A stretch of DNA of 64,000 nt from JBOFOR01 sp051659545 (lineage in GTDB: Bacteria; Bacillota; Clostridia; Peptostreptococcales; Peptostreptococcaceae), in NCBI RefSeq assembly GCF_051659545.1, contig NZ_JBOFOR010000289.1, forward strand, positions 1-64,000, given 5' to 3'. This document shows, in pieces, positions 43,870 to 52,556 of this stretch; the stretch's first letter is position 1; each line of letters begins with the position of its first letter. A program made the position numbers and the translations under genes. The notes beneath the pieces are model-generated. The model was given only the letters and a program-made list of their open reading frames with translations, made no database searches and had not been told where the DNA came from.

Positions 43870-44916
43870 ATGAAAATGACTTTTAGATGGTATGGACAAG
43901 ATGATCCTGTTAAAATAGAATACATTCGTCAAATACCAGGAATGAAGGGGATAGTAACGGCAATATACGATATACCAGTAGGGGAAGTATGGCCATTAGA
44001 TAAAATAGTGGAGTTAAAAGCTTCAGTAGAAAAGCACGGATTAGAGTTAACTGTAATAGAAAGTGTTCCTGTTCACGAAGATATAAAAATGGGATTACCA
44101 ACTAGAGATAAATACATATCAAACTACTGCGAAACTATAAGAAATTTAAGTAAAGCAGGAATAAAAACTATATGTTACAACTTTATGCCAGTATTCGACT
44201 GGACTCGTTCAGACTTAAACTATGAGCTAGAAGATGGTTCAACTTGTTTAATATACGATGAAGCTATGGTTGCTAAAATGGACCCAACGTCAGGTGAGCT
44301 AGAATTACCAGGATGGGATACTTCATACGGAGAAGGTGGACTTGGAGCATTACTAGAGCAATACAAAGATATAGATGAAGAAAAACTATGGGAAAACTTA
44401 AACTACTTCATACAAGGTATAATGCCAGTAGCAGCAGAAGAAGAAGTTAAAATGGCTATACATCCAGATGATCCACCATGGGGAATATTTGGATTACCTA
44501 GGATAATAACTAGTTTTGAAGCTTTAGAAAGATTCATAAATTTATACGATAGCCACTATCATGGTGTAACTTTATGTACTGGATCTTTAGGATGTACAAA
44601 GACTAATGATATGATAAAAATGATAAATTACTTCGGTAAGGAAAAGAACAGAATACATTTTGCACACTTAAGAAATGTATTAATAACTGGAGATAGTAGT
44701 TTCAATGAAGTAGCTCACTTATCTGAAGAAGGGTCATTAGATTTCTATGAAATAGTAAAAGCATATGGAGAGTATGACTTCGATGGACCATTCAGACCAG
44801 ACCATGGTAGAATGATATGGGGAGAAACTGGAAGACCAGGATACGGATTATACGACAGAGCTTTAGGTGCTGTATACCTAAATGGATTAATAGAAGCTGT
44901 TAGAAAAAGCAAATAA
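43870..44916 (+). CDS. uxuA: D-mannonate dehydratase UxuA, 348 aa
   Basis: Start ATG 43870 follows TGGGAGGAATATATC. UxuA signatures are FRWYGQDDPVKIEYIRQIPG at the start, AIHPDDPPWGIFGLPRI in the middle, LCTGSLG and the C-terminal FRPDHGRMIWGE with metal-binding His and Asp residues. It dehydrates D-mannonate to 2-keto-3-deoxygluconate (Fe2+ or Mn2+). Length is typical of the short Gram-positive form. It is last in the reductase-aldolase-kinase-dehydratase set. Confidence 0.95.
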   Translation: MKMTFRWYGQDDPVKIEYIRQIPGMKGIVTAIYDIPVGEVWPLDKIVELKASVEKHGLELTVIESVPVHEDIKMGLPTRDKYISNYCETIRNLSKAGIKTICYNFMPVFDWTRSDLNYELEDGSTCLIYDEAMVAKMDPTSGELELPGWDTSYGEGGLGALLEQYKDIDEEKLWENLNYFIQGIMPVAAEEEVKMAIHPDDPPWGIFGLPRIITSFEALERFINLYDSHYHGVTLCTGSLGCTKTNDMIKMINYFGKEKNRIHFAHLRNVLITGDSSFNEVAHLSEEGSLDFYEIVKAYGEYDFDGPFRPDHGRMIWGETGRPGYGLYDRALGAVYLNGLIEAVRKSK

Positions 44917-44966
44917 TACATAAATTCAATAATAAAATCAAACCAAAATTACTCTTAAAGTGTTTG

Positions 44967-45000
44967 AATAAAAGCTCTTGTATACGCAAGGGCTTTTATT
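44967..45000 (+). terminator. Hairpin between uxuA and uxaC
   Basis: AATAAAAGCTCTTG and GCAAGGGCTTTTATT form a strong stem with loop TATAC. The right arm has a TTTT stretch, and the element may attenuate read-through to uxaC. The loop contains GTATAC, the core of the regulon operator. Confidence 0.65.
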
Positions 45001-45041
45001 CTAATGGTTAAGAGGGATACTATTTTAAGAGGAGTAATACT

Positions 45042-46442
45042 ATGAGAAAATTTATGGACGATAATTTCTTATTATCAACAGACACAGCAATGAAACTATA
45101 TCATGATTTTGCTAAAGAAATGCCTATATGTGACTATCATTGCCACCTTAATCCAAAAGAAATAGCAGAGGATAAGAGATATAGTAATATAACTGAAATA
45201 TGGTTAGGTGGAGACCACTATAAGTGGAGAACTATGAGAAGTTTTGGTATAGAAGAAAAGTATATAACTGGGGATGCTACTGACTATGAAAAGTTTGAGG
45301 CATTTGCAAAGATTATGCCATACTTAATAGGAAACCCAATGTACCATTGGTCTCACTTAGAACTTAAAAGATATTTTGGTATAGAAGAAACCTTAAGCCC
45401 AAAAACATGCAAATCTATATGGGATAGATGTAATGAAATAATAAATGGTGAAGGTTTTAGTGCTAAAGCAATGATAATAAATTCTAATGTTAAATATATA
45501 GGAACAACAGATGATCCAATAGATAACTTAGAATATCATATACAAATAGAGAAAGATAAAAATTTTGCTTGCGAAGTTAGACCGAGCTTTAGACCCGATA
45601 AAGCTGTTAAAATACATGGAGCAGATTTTGTTGAATATGTAGGTAAATTAGGAGCAGTTGAAAATACAGAAATAAAAGATTATGAAACATTATTAACTGT
45701 ATTAGAAAAAAGACTAGATTTCTTTGTTGAAAATGGATGTAATATAACGGACCATTCTTTAGAAAGAGTTTATTTCAGAAAAGCAACATTAGAAGAAATT
45801 GAAGTTATATTTAAAAAGGCATTAACTGGAGAAACATTAACTATAGAAGAAATAGAAAAGTACTCTACATTAACTATGATAAGCTTAGGAAGAATGTACA
45901 ACAAGCGTAATATGGTAATGCAGTTACATATAGGAGCATTAAGAAATAACAATACTAGAATGTTCAAGAAATTAGGAGCGGATGTTGGTTTTGATAGTAT
46001 AGATGACGGAGAAGTAGCAACGAGTTTATCAAGATTATTAGATTCATTAGATATAACAGATGAACTTCCAAAAACTATATTATACTGTTTAAACCCTAAG
46101 GATAACGAAGTTTTAGGAACAATGTTAGGAAACTTCCAAGGTGGAGGAGTAGCAGGTAAAATACAATTTGGTTCTGGATGGTGGTTCAACGATCAAAAGG
46201 ATGGAATGGAAAGACAAATGATGGCTTTATCTCAATTAGGACTAATAAGCCAGTTTGTAGGGATGTTAACAGACTCTAGAAGTTTCTTATCATACACTAG
46301 ACATGAATATTTCAGAAGAATCTTATGTAACTACATAGGAGGATTAGTAGAAAATGGAGAGTATCCTTGTGATATGGAGATATTAGGAGAAATTATACAA
46401 AATATCTGCTATAACAACATAAATAAGTATTTACAAAAGTAA
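45042..46442 (+). CDS. uxaC: Glucuronate isomerase UxaC, 466 aa
   Basis: Start ATG 45042 follows AAGAGGAGTAATACT. The amidohydrolase-type start PICDYHCHLNPKEIAEDKRY has the metal-binding H-x-H, and TDDPIDNLEYH, GGWWF-like GSGWWFNDQKDGM and SFLSYTRHEYFRRILC are UxaC hallmarks. It isomerises D-glucuronate to D-fructuronate (or galacturonate to tagaturonate). It is the first cytosolic step of this locus. A terminator follows. Confidence 0.95.
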   Translation: MRKFMDDNFLLSTDTAMKLYHDFAKEMPICDYHCHLNPKEIAEDKRYSNITEIWLGGDHYKWRTMRSFGIEEKYITGDATDYEKFEAFAKIMPYLIGNPMYHWSHLELKRYFGIEETLSPKTCKSIWDRCNEIINGEGFSAKAMIINSNVKYIGTTDDPIDNLEYHIQIEKDKNFACEVRPSFRPDKAVKIHGADFVEYVGKLGAVENTEIKDYETLLTVLEKRLDFFVENGCNITDHSLERVYFRKATLEEIEVIFKKALTGETLTIEEIEKYSTLTMISLGRMYNKRNMVMQLHIGALRNNNTRMFKKLGADVGFDSIDDGEVATSLSRLLDSLDITDELPKTILYCLNPKDNEVLGTMLGNFQGGGVAGKIQFGSGWWFNDQKDGMERQMMALSQLGLISQFVGMLTDSRSFLSYTRHEYFRRILCNYIGGLVENGEYPCDMEILGEIIQNICYNNINKYLQK

Positions 46443-46455
46443 TTAAAACATAAAT

Positions 46456-46485
46456 AAAAAGGGAGCTATAATAGCTCCTTTTTTG
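46456..46485. terminator. Terminator between uxaC and the AraC gene
   Basis: AAAAAGGGAGCTA and TAGCTCCTTTTTT form a stem with T/A tracts on both sides, serving convergent genes. Confidence 0.88.
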
Positions 46486-46514
46486 CGTTATAATCTATTA
46501 TATTGGCATTGAAA

Positions 46515-47726
46515 TTATGTATTATCTTTTCTATATTGAGATGGCGTTTTGTTCATACACTTTTTAAATAATCTAGAAAAATAATTTAAATCATCAATTC
46601 CAACTATATGGCTAATCTGATGAATGGGAAGACTAGTATCCTTTAAAAGAAAAGTAGAACGCCTAATTCTTTGTTTATTTATGTATTCAATAACAGAAGA
46701 GTTGACTTCTTTCTTAAAGAGTCTAGCTAAGTAAGTTGGAGATACGTAGAATAAGTTTGATATATTTTGTACTGACAAATAATTACCTAGATTTAAATTG
46801 ATATAATTTATAGATTTTCTAACTAAAGGAGAATAACCTTTTAGTTTGAAATTTATTACAGCGTTGCAATAATCAATAATCATATAAGAGACTAAATTAT
46901 ACAATTCAGTAAAATCATTTGAAGATTCGATTTTATTCAAATTAGTACTGTACAAACTTTCAAGATAGACTATAGGTGCAGCTTCTAACTCGGCAGCCTT
47001 TTTTAATATGGCATTATAATAAATAAGTTTATTTTTATAATCCCTAATATTATTAAAATCATTTGAGTTAATACTTGTCTGAGGTAACAGTTTATCCAGA
47101 CATTTTGAAGCTAAAAATTTATCCCCTTCTCTTACAGCTAAAAATAGTTTGTATTCTGTAGCAGAGTTTTTTTCTAAGGATTGAGATTGTAATATTTCGA
47201 TTAATCCATTTTGATGTTTAGTTTTTTCAGGTTTTAAATTATTTAAGTTGTTTTTTTCAATAAATTCAAACTTATTATCTTCTTCATAAATATTTTTTAA
47301 CATAGTCTTTAATATATTGCTCATTTTATTCTTATTTAAAATAGGCAACTCTTTATAATATTTTTTCAAAACTTTAACTTCATCAGATGTTAAATTATAT
47401 TGGTTATCATTGGACCAAACATCCATAGAACGCCTTATAGACATATATGGACCTAACAATATATAATCATTATTTTTTTCATTTAGACAAATAATAATAT
47501 AATTGGCAAATACAGAGTCAATAATAGAGTAAATGTTTTTTTCTTTAGTATTGATCATAAAGTTAATAAAACTATCAAAATAATCTTTGTTAATAGTAAG
47601 CATAGAAGGTAAAAAAATTTCTAATTCGTCTAAATTATTAGTAAGATCAGTTATATAAAATAATTGTAAATCTAATGTAATATCGAGCATTTCTTTTATT
47701 AAATTTATAGTTTTATCTATTGTCAT
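46515..47726 (-). CDS. AraC-family transcriptional regulator, 403 aa
   Basis: The start at 47726 follows AAGGGGTATTCTT on the reverse strand. About 300 residues of N-terminal sensor region have no recognisable sugar-cupin motif. The C-terminal 100 residues hold two HTH motifs (SVQNISNLFYVSPTYLARLF and IHQISHIVGIDDLNYFSRLF, ending TPSQYRK). It is divergent from the first GH3 gene, so it likely activates that gene or the uptake system in response to a glycoside. It is additional to the two GntR repressors. Confidence 0.87.
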   Translation of the reverse strand: MTIDKTINLIKEMLDITLDLQLFYITDLTNNLDELEIFLPSMLTINKDYFDSFINFMINTKEKNIYSIIDSVFANYIIICLNEKNNDYILLGPYMSIRRSMDVWSNDNQYNLTSDEVKVLKKYYKELPILNKNKMSNILKTMLKNIYEEDNKFEFIEKNNLNNLKPEKTKHQNGLIEILQSQSLEKNSATEYKLFLAVREGDKFLASKCLDKLLPQTSINSNDFNNIRDYKNKLIYYNAILKKAAELEAAPIVYLESLYSTNLNKIESSNDFTELYNLVSYMIIDYCNAVINFKLKGYSPLVRKSINYINLNLGNYLSVQNISNLFYVSPTYLARLFKKEVNSSVIEYINKQRIRRSTFLLKDTSLPIHQISHIVGIDDLNYFSRLFKKCMNKTPSQYRKDNT

Positions 47727-47814
47727 AAGAATACCCCTTTAAAAAATAGTAACTTATTAACTATTATAAAGTTAACTAATAGAAATATCAATTAATAACA
47801 ATATAAAATGAATT

Positions 47815-47834
47815 CTAGTATTCTAGTATAAGAA
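47815..47834. promoter_or_regulatory. Uronate-regulon operator C between araC-type and GH3 genes
   Basis: CTAGTATTCTAG (47815-47826) followed by TATAAGAA matches the block found at the other sites with one mismatch in the core palindrome. No clear -35 on the plus strand; it may act on either divergent gene. Confidence 0.6.
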
Positions 47835-47960
47835 AGTGTTGTTTTGTGCTAATAATATACAGAAAAGTCCTAACTTATAAATTGCATATGTTATATAATA
47901 ATTATTAAGGAATACGAATTCCTTTTGAACTCGACAAAAAAGCCTAAGGGGGATTTTAAT

Positions 47961-49685
47961 ATGAAAATAGATTTAAAAGCAAAACCATTTAGCCTATCTG
48001 ATGCAGATATTAAATGGGTGGAAGATACTTTAGCAGGTTTAACATTAGATGAAAAAATAGGACAAGTATTCGTAGACATGCTATGGAATAATACTGAAGA
48101 AGAAGTTAAAGAACGTATAACTAAATACGGTATGGGTGGATTTAGATATAACAATATGCCAGCTGCTGACTTACATCGTCAAAATGCTGTAATACAAGAA
48201 GCAAGTAAGATACCAGCTCTAGTAGCGGCTAATATAGAAGCAGGTGGAGACGGTGGTGTAGGTGATGGAACACACTTAGGATATCACGTTGCAGTAGGTG
48301 CTACACAAGATAAAGAAAATGCTTACAAAATGGGATACTATGGATGTAAAGAAGCTGCAGCAATAGGATGTAACTGGACTTTTGCTCCGATAGTAGATAT
48401 AAATAAAAACTGGAGAAGTAGTGTTATACACAACCGATGTTTCTCAAGTGATGCAGATCAAGTTTTAGAAATGTCTAAAGAATATTTAAGAGGTGCAAAT
48501 GATGCAGGTCTTGCTTGTTGTATGAAGCACTTCCCAGGTGATGGATTAGATGAAAGAGATCAACACGTAGTTACTACTGATAACTTAATGACTTGTGAAG
48601 AGTGGGATGTAGAATTCGGTAAGGTTTACAAGGGTATGATAGATGCAGGTGTAGAGTCTGTAATGATAGGACACCTTAGACTTCCAGAATACCAAAGAAG
48701 ATTAAAGCCAGGTATAAAAGATAATGAAATAATGCCTGCTACAATAGCTCCAGAATTATTACAAGGATTATTAAGAGAGCAATTAGGATTCAATGGATTA
48801 ATAATAACTGATGCAACTCACATGGTTGGATTAACTAGCATGATAAGAAGAGAAGATATGATACCAACTACTATAGCTGCTGGTTGTGATATGATATTAT
48901 ACTACAGAGATAAAGAAGAAGATACACAAGCTTTAAAAACTGGTCTTGAAAATGGAACATTAACTATGGAAAGATTTGACGAAGCTGTTACTCGTGTATT
49001 AGCATTTAAAGCAATGTTAAAATTACACACTAAGAAAGAAGAAGGGACTTTAATACCTTCAGCAGAAGGATTGTCAACAGTTGGTTGTGAAGAACATAAA
49101 GAAGTAGCTAAAGACATAATGGACAAAGCTATAACTTTAGTAAAGAACACTAAAAACCAATTACCAATAAAACCTGAAACCCATAAGAGAATAATGCTTT
49201 ATACAGTAGATAACACTGGATTTGCAGGTAAAATGGGAATGGCTAAAGCAAGTCTTGAAGACAGAGTAAAAGCGGAACTTGAAGCTCAAGGATTTGAAGT
49301 AGATGTATTCGATCCAGCAGCAGGATTAAATGGTAAGCAATTATTAGCAATGACACCAGTAAAAGAATTCGTAGATAAGTATGATGCGGTTATGTTGTTT
49401 GTAAACGTAAATGGATTCTCTATGAGTAATGTAAGAAGAATAACTTGGAATATGCCAATGGGGCCAGAAATACCTTGGTACGTAACAGAATTACCAACAG
49501 TGTGTGTATCTGTACACAATCCATTCCATTTAATAGATGTACCTATGGTACCAACTTATATAAATACTTATGCAGACAATGATGAAGCAATCCATCAAGT
49601 AGTACAAAAAATAATGGGTAAATCAGAATTTAAGGGTGTAAGCTCGGTAGATGTATTCTGTTCTTCTTGGGATACTCGTTTATAA
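47961..49685 (+). CDS. GH3 family glycoside hydrolase/phosphorylase 1, 574 aa
   Basis: ATG 47961 follows AAGGGGGATTTTA; the longer frame begins before that site. A TIM-barrel N-domain has KHFPGDGLDERDQH and nucleophile Asp in LIITDATHM, then an alpha/beta C-domain. No signal peptide, so it is cytosolic. The D-x-H pattern of the acid/base dyad recalls NagZ-type GH3 enzymes, some of which are phosphorylases. It lacks the usual KHFPGHGDT His. Its place beside glucuronate genes suggests it cleaves an imported uronoside. The paralogue is at 52557. Confidence 0.85.
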   Translation: MKIDLKAKPFSLSDADIKWVEDTLAGLTLDEKIGQVFVDMLWNNTEEEVKERITKYGMGGFRYNNMPAADLHRQNAVIQEASKIPALVAANIEAGGDGGVGDGTHLGYHVAVGATQDKENAYKMGYYGCKEAAAIGCNWTFAPIVDINKNWRSSVIHNRCFSSDADQVLEMSKEYLRGANDAGLACCMKHFPGDGLDERDQHVVTTDNLMTCEEWDVEFGKVYKGMIDAGVESVMIGHLRLPEYQRRLKPGIKDNEIMPATIAPELLQGLLREQLGFNGLIITDATHMVGLTSMIRREDMIPTTIAAGCDMILYYRDKEEDTQALKTGLENGTLTMERFDEAVTRVLAFKAMLKLHTKKEEGTLIPSAEGLSTVGCEEHKEVAKDIMDKAITLVKNTKNQLPIKPETHKRIMLYTVDNTGFAGKMGMAKASLEDRVKAELEAQGFEVDVFDPAAGLNGKQLLAMTPVKEFVDKYDAVMLFVNVNGFSMSNVRRITWNMPMGPEIPWYVTELPTVCVSVHNPFHLIDVPMVPTYINTYADNDEAIHQVVQKIMGKSEFKGVSSVDVFCSSWDTRL

Positions 49686-49697
49686 TAGATGAGACAG

Positions 49698-49728
49698 ATA
49701 GAAATCACGTAATGTGATTTCTATTTTA
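49698..49728 (+). terminator. Terminator after GH3 gene 1
   Basis: ATAGAAATCAC and GTGATTTCTAT make an 11-bp perfect stem with a 5-base loop, followed by TTTTAC. Confidence 0.85.
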
Positions 49729-49797
49729 CTTACTTAAAACTTAACTTAATTGATTATAAAAAATGTTATTTTCAAATCAAAATAAATGGGAAAATGA

Positions 49798-49831
49798 TTG
49801 TTTTTAAAAATGATGTATGGTAGTATACTAG
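49798..49831 (+). promoter_or_regulatory. Uronate-regulon promoter/operator D
   Basis: TTGTTT (49798-49803), 17-base spacer, TAGTAT (49821-49826) in GTAGTATACTAG (49820-49831). GGGAAAATGATTG overlaps the -35. It drives the HAD gene. Confidence 0.77.
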
Positions 49832-49885
49832 TGTAAGAATAAAAATGGATGTAAATATATATTACAGCATATGGAGGAACTTATT

Positions 49886-50725
49886 ATGAGTAATGTTTTT
49901 GATAAATATATAAAGGAAAAAGAATTTTTAGTATGTGTTGATTCTGATGGTTGTGCAATGGATACTATGGAAATAAAGCATAGAGAGTGTTTTGCACCAG
50001 AAATGATAAAAACATGGAACTTAACTGAAAAGGAAGAGTATATATTAAATCTTTGGTATGACCTAAACCTTTATACACAAACTAGAGGTATAAACAGATT
50101 CAAAGGTTTAGCAGAAACTTTCAAGATAATAAGCAAAGAAGGCGTAGAAATAGAAGACCTTGAAAATTTATTAAATTGGGTTGAAACTACTAATGAATTA
50201 TCAAACAACTCTCTAAAGAGAGCAATAGAAAAAACGGATAGTAAAGCATTAAAGATGACACATGAATGGTCATTAAATGTAAATAAATCGATTGAAGAAT
50301 TACCAAAAGGTGAGGAGCCATTTGAAGGCGTAAAAGAAGGTTTAGAATCATTATCTAAAATAGTAGACGTAGCAGTTGTATCATCAGCGAATGGTGAAGC
50401 TTTAAATGATGAATGGGGTAGACATGATTTTATAAAATACCTTCAAGTATTATTAGGACAAGAAGCTGGAACAAAGCAATATTGTATAGCTGAACTTAAG
50501 AAACAGGGATATGATACGGAGAAAATACTAATGGTAGGAGATGCGCCAGGGGATTTACAAGCTGCTCAAAATAACGATGTAAGATATTACCCTATATTAG
50601 TAGGTAAAGAAAGATTATCTTGGGATAGATTAGTGAATGAAGCAGTTCCTAAATTAATGAATGGAACTTTTGATAAAGAATATCAAAAAAAATTAATAAC
50701 TGAATTTAATGATTCATTAAAATAA
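49886..50725 (+). CDS. HAD-superfamily hydrolase, 279 aa
   Basis: ATG 49886 follows GGAGGAAC. HAD motif I is CVDSDGCAMDTM, with the nucleophile Asp and the second Asp two residues on. Motif II is the Ser in VVSSANGEAL and motif IV is MVGDAPGDLQAA. A helical cap lies between motifs I and II (about residues 20-160), larger than in simple phosphatases. It has its own regulon promoter, so it is part of the uronate response. A sugar-phosphate phosphatase or mutase role is possible, for instance acting on phosphorylase products, but the substrate is unknown. Confidence 0.8.
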   Translation: MSNVFDKYIKEKEFLVCVDSDGCAMDTMEIKHRECFAPEMIKTWNLTEKEEYILNLWYDLNLYTQTRGINRFKGLAETFKIISKEGVEIEDLENLLNWVETTNELSNNSLKRAIEKTDSKALKMTHEWSLNVNKSIEELPKGEEPFEGVKEGLESLSKIVDVAVVSSANGEALNDEWGRHDFIKYLQVLLGQEAGTKQYCIAELKKQGYDTEKILMVGDAPGDLQAAQNNDVRYYPILVGKERLSWDRLVNEAVPKLMNGTFDKEYQKKLITEFNDSLK

Positions 50726-50736
50726 TAAATTAATTA

Positions 50737-50783
50737 ATAGCATGTCTAATATAGCTAATTACATCTTAGACATGCTATTTTTA
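50737..50783 (+). terminator. Terminator after the HAD gene
   Basis: ATAGCATGTCTAA and TTAGACATGCTAT form a 13-bp perfect stem followed by TTTTTAT. Confidence 0.87.
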
Positions 50784-50833
50784 TAAACTAAATAATGTGT
50801 TGTATTAAAAAAACAAAAAAAACAAGAAAACGA

Positions 50834-50867
50834 TTGCCGAAAATGTCGAAAAGTGATAGTATACTAG
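50834..50867 (+). promoter_or_regulatory. Uronate-regulon promoter/operator E with cre-like site
   Basis: TTGCCG (50834-50839), 17-base spacer, TAGTAT (50857-50862) in ATAGTATACTAG (50856-50867). AGAAAACGATTGCC at the -35 is close to the CcpA cre consensus. It drives the GPH symporter. Confidence 0.8.
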
Positions 50868-50869
50868 TA

Positions 50870-51093
50870 TAGGAAAGAAAAAGAAAATAGGGTTATAAAA
50901 AATAGTGAAAGTTGATTTTATTTAATTTTGTAAACTTTGTTATACAACTTTTTAAAACGTATAAATTCACACGTAAAATAGTTAAAAAAATAACTGTATT
51001 AATACTATATGCATATGGATTTAATAAGATTTTATAATGTTGAACTTAAGGAAAATGTTTTATTAAAAAAATAACTAGGGGGAATATAACACA
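50870..51093 (+). other. Long untranslated leader of the GPH symporter gene
   Basis: About 220 bases between promoter E and ATG 51094 with no open frame and no terminator that I can recognise. It is very AT-rich. I see no known riboswitch core. It may simply be a long 5' region or contain a second promoter (TATAAT-like near 51030). Confidence 0.4.
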
Positions 51094-52533
51094 ATGAGTA
51101 AAGTAAATGTAACTTACAACAGAGCAAAACTATGGCAAATAGGACTTTTTGCGCTAAACAACACAGCTACGAATATAGCTATGGTATTAATGGGGTACCT
51201 AGCATTCTTTGGACAAAATGTATTAGGATTAATGGCAGCAGTAATAGGCGTAGTTATAACAGGTATGAGGATATTCGATGGATTTACAGATCCGGTTATA
51301 GGATATTTCATAGATAGAACGGAAGGTAAGTTTGGTAAATTTAGACCTTTTATGTTAGTAGGTAATATTATAATAGTAGCAAGTATGTATTTAATATTTG
51401 CAGTTGCACCAACATTAGAGCAATCAATTAGATTCCCAATGTTAATGCTATTTTACGTAATATATGTTATCGGATATACTTTCCAAACAGCATGTACAAA
51501 GGCAGCACAAGCAGTTTTAACTAATGACCCAAAACAAAGACCTATGTTCTCAATGTTTGATGGTATATATAATGCAATATTATTTGCAGTAGCAGGTTTA
51601 GTTATAACTTCAATATTACCACCGAAGTTTGAACTTGGGATGTTAGATCCAGGATTATGGAAGCAAGTAGCAATTTTATTCGGAGGATTATCATTTACAT
51701 TAACTATATTAGCAATAATAGGTATATGGGATAAAGATAAAAAAGAAAACTTTGGTACAGGAGATAGTTCTGAACCAATAAAGGTTAAAGAATATTTACC
51801 AATAATAAAGAACAACAGAGCGATACAAATGTTAGTTATAGCAGCTTCTACAGATAAATTAGCAATGCAATTAACTAATGCAACTCAAATATACTTCTAT
51901 GGAAATGTATTATTAAATGTTTCTTTACAAGGTGAAATAGGAGCAATAACAACTCCTTTAGTGATAGCATTAACTTTTATAGGTGTTATGTATGCTAGAA
52001 AAATGGGACAAAAGAAAGCCTTTATTCTTGGTACTTGGGCAAGTATGGCAATGTTATTTGCATTATTAATAATACAACCATTTGATAATATATCTTTAAC
52101 ATCAATGAATGGAACTACAATACTATTAATGACTTTAATATTATTACAAAAAGGTTTTGCATCGGTATCAGGAAATATGGTTATACCAATGATAGCAGAT
52201 TGTGCAGACTATGAAGTATATAGAAGTGGAAAGTTTATTCCAGGTATGATGGGTACATTGTTCTCATTCGTTGATAAATTAATATCTTCATTTGCTTCTA
52301 CACTACTAGGGGTAGGTTTAGCTATGATAGGTCTTGGAAATGCAATAATAGAGCCAGGAACTTCTGCAACAGGAAGTTTCTTCTTGTTAATAATGGTTTG
52401 TATGTTCATAATACCGATACTTGGACATGCAGCATCTATAATAGCAATGAAATACTACCCATTAGATGAAGCTAAAATGGCTGAGATACAAGATGAAATA
52501 CAAAAAATTAAGAACGAACAAGCTATAGCATAA
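51094..52533 (+). CDS. GPH-family glycoside/hexuronide:cation symporter, 479 aa
   Basis: Start ATG 51094 follows TAGGGGGAATATAACACA. Twelve membrane segments, with GPH marks: RIFDGFTDPVIGYFIDRTEGKFGKFRPFMLVG near the N-terminus and the C-terminal YPLDEAKMAEIQDEI. The family includes GusB (glucuronides), MelB and UidB-like carriers. Intact, unlike the homologue at 39566. It lies between GH3 gene 1/HAD and GH3 gene 2, so the import of an intact uronoside is likely. Confidence 0.92.
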   Translation: MSKVNVTYNRAKLWQIGLFALNNTATNIAMVLMGYLAFFGQNVLGLMAAVIGVVITGMRIFDGFTDPVIGYFIDRTEGKFGKFRPFMLVGNIIIVASMYLIFAVAPTLEQSIRFPMLMLFYVIYVIGYTFQTACTKAAQAVLTNDPKQRPMFSMFDGIYNAILFAVAGLVITSILPPKFELGMLDPGLWKQVAILFGGLSFTLTILAIIGIWDKDKKENFGTGDSSEPIKVKEYLPIIKNNRAIQMLVIAASTDKLAMQLTNATQIYFYGNVLLNVSLQGEIGAITTPLVIALTFIGVMYARKMGQKKAFILGTWASMAMLFALLIIQPFDNISLTSMNGTTILLMTLILLQKGFASVSGNMVIPMIADCADYEVYRSGKFIPGMMGTLFSFVDKLISSFASTLLGVGLAMIGLGNAIIEPGTSATGSFFLLIMVCMFIIPILGHAASIIAMKYYPLDEAKMAEIQDEIQKIKNEQAIA

Positions 52534-52556
52534 TAAAATAAAAGGGGGATATTTAA

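Noticed and set aside
47909..47926. Palindrome AAGGAATACGAATTCCTT before GH3 gene 1 considered as the AraC site
   Set aside because: AraC proteins usually bind direct repeats; a single short palindrome here may be chance in AT-rich DNA, so not annotated.
50870..51093. Long symporter leader considered as a riboswitch
   Set aside because: No conserved aptamer core, terminator or anti-Shine-Dalgarno pairing could be found by eye; listed only as an untranslated leader.
51132..51317. Second plus-strand frame of 61 codons inside the symporter gene
   Set aside because: Out-of-frame shadow of the GPH symporter with no ribosome binding site.
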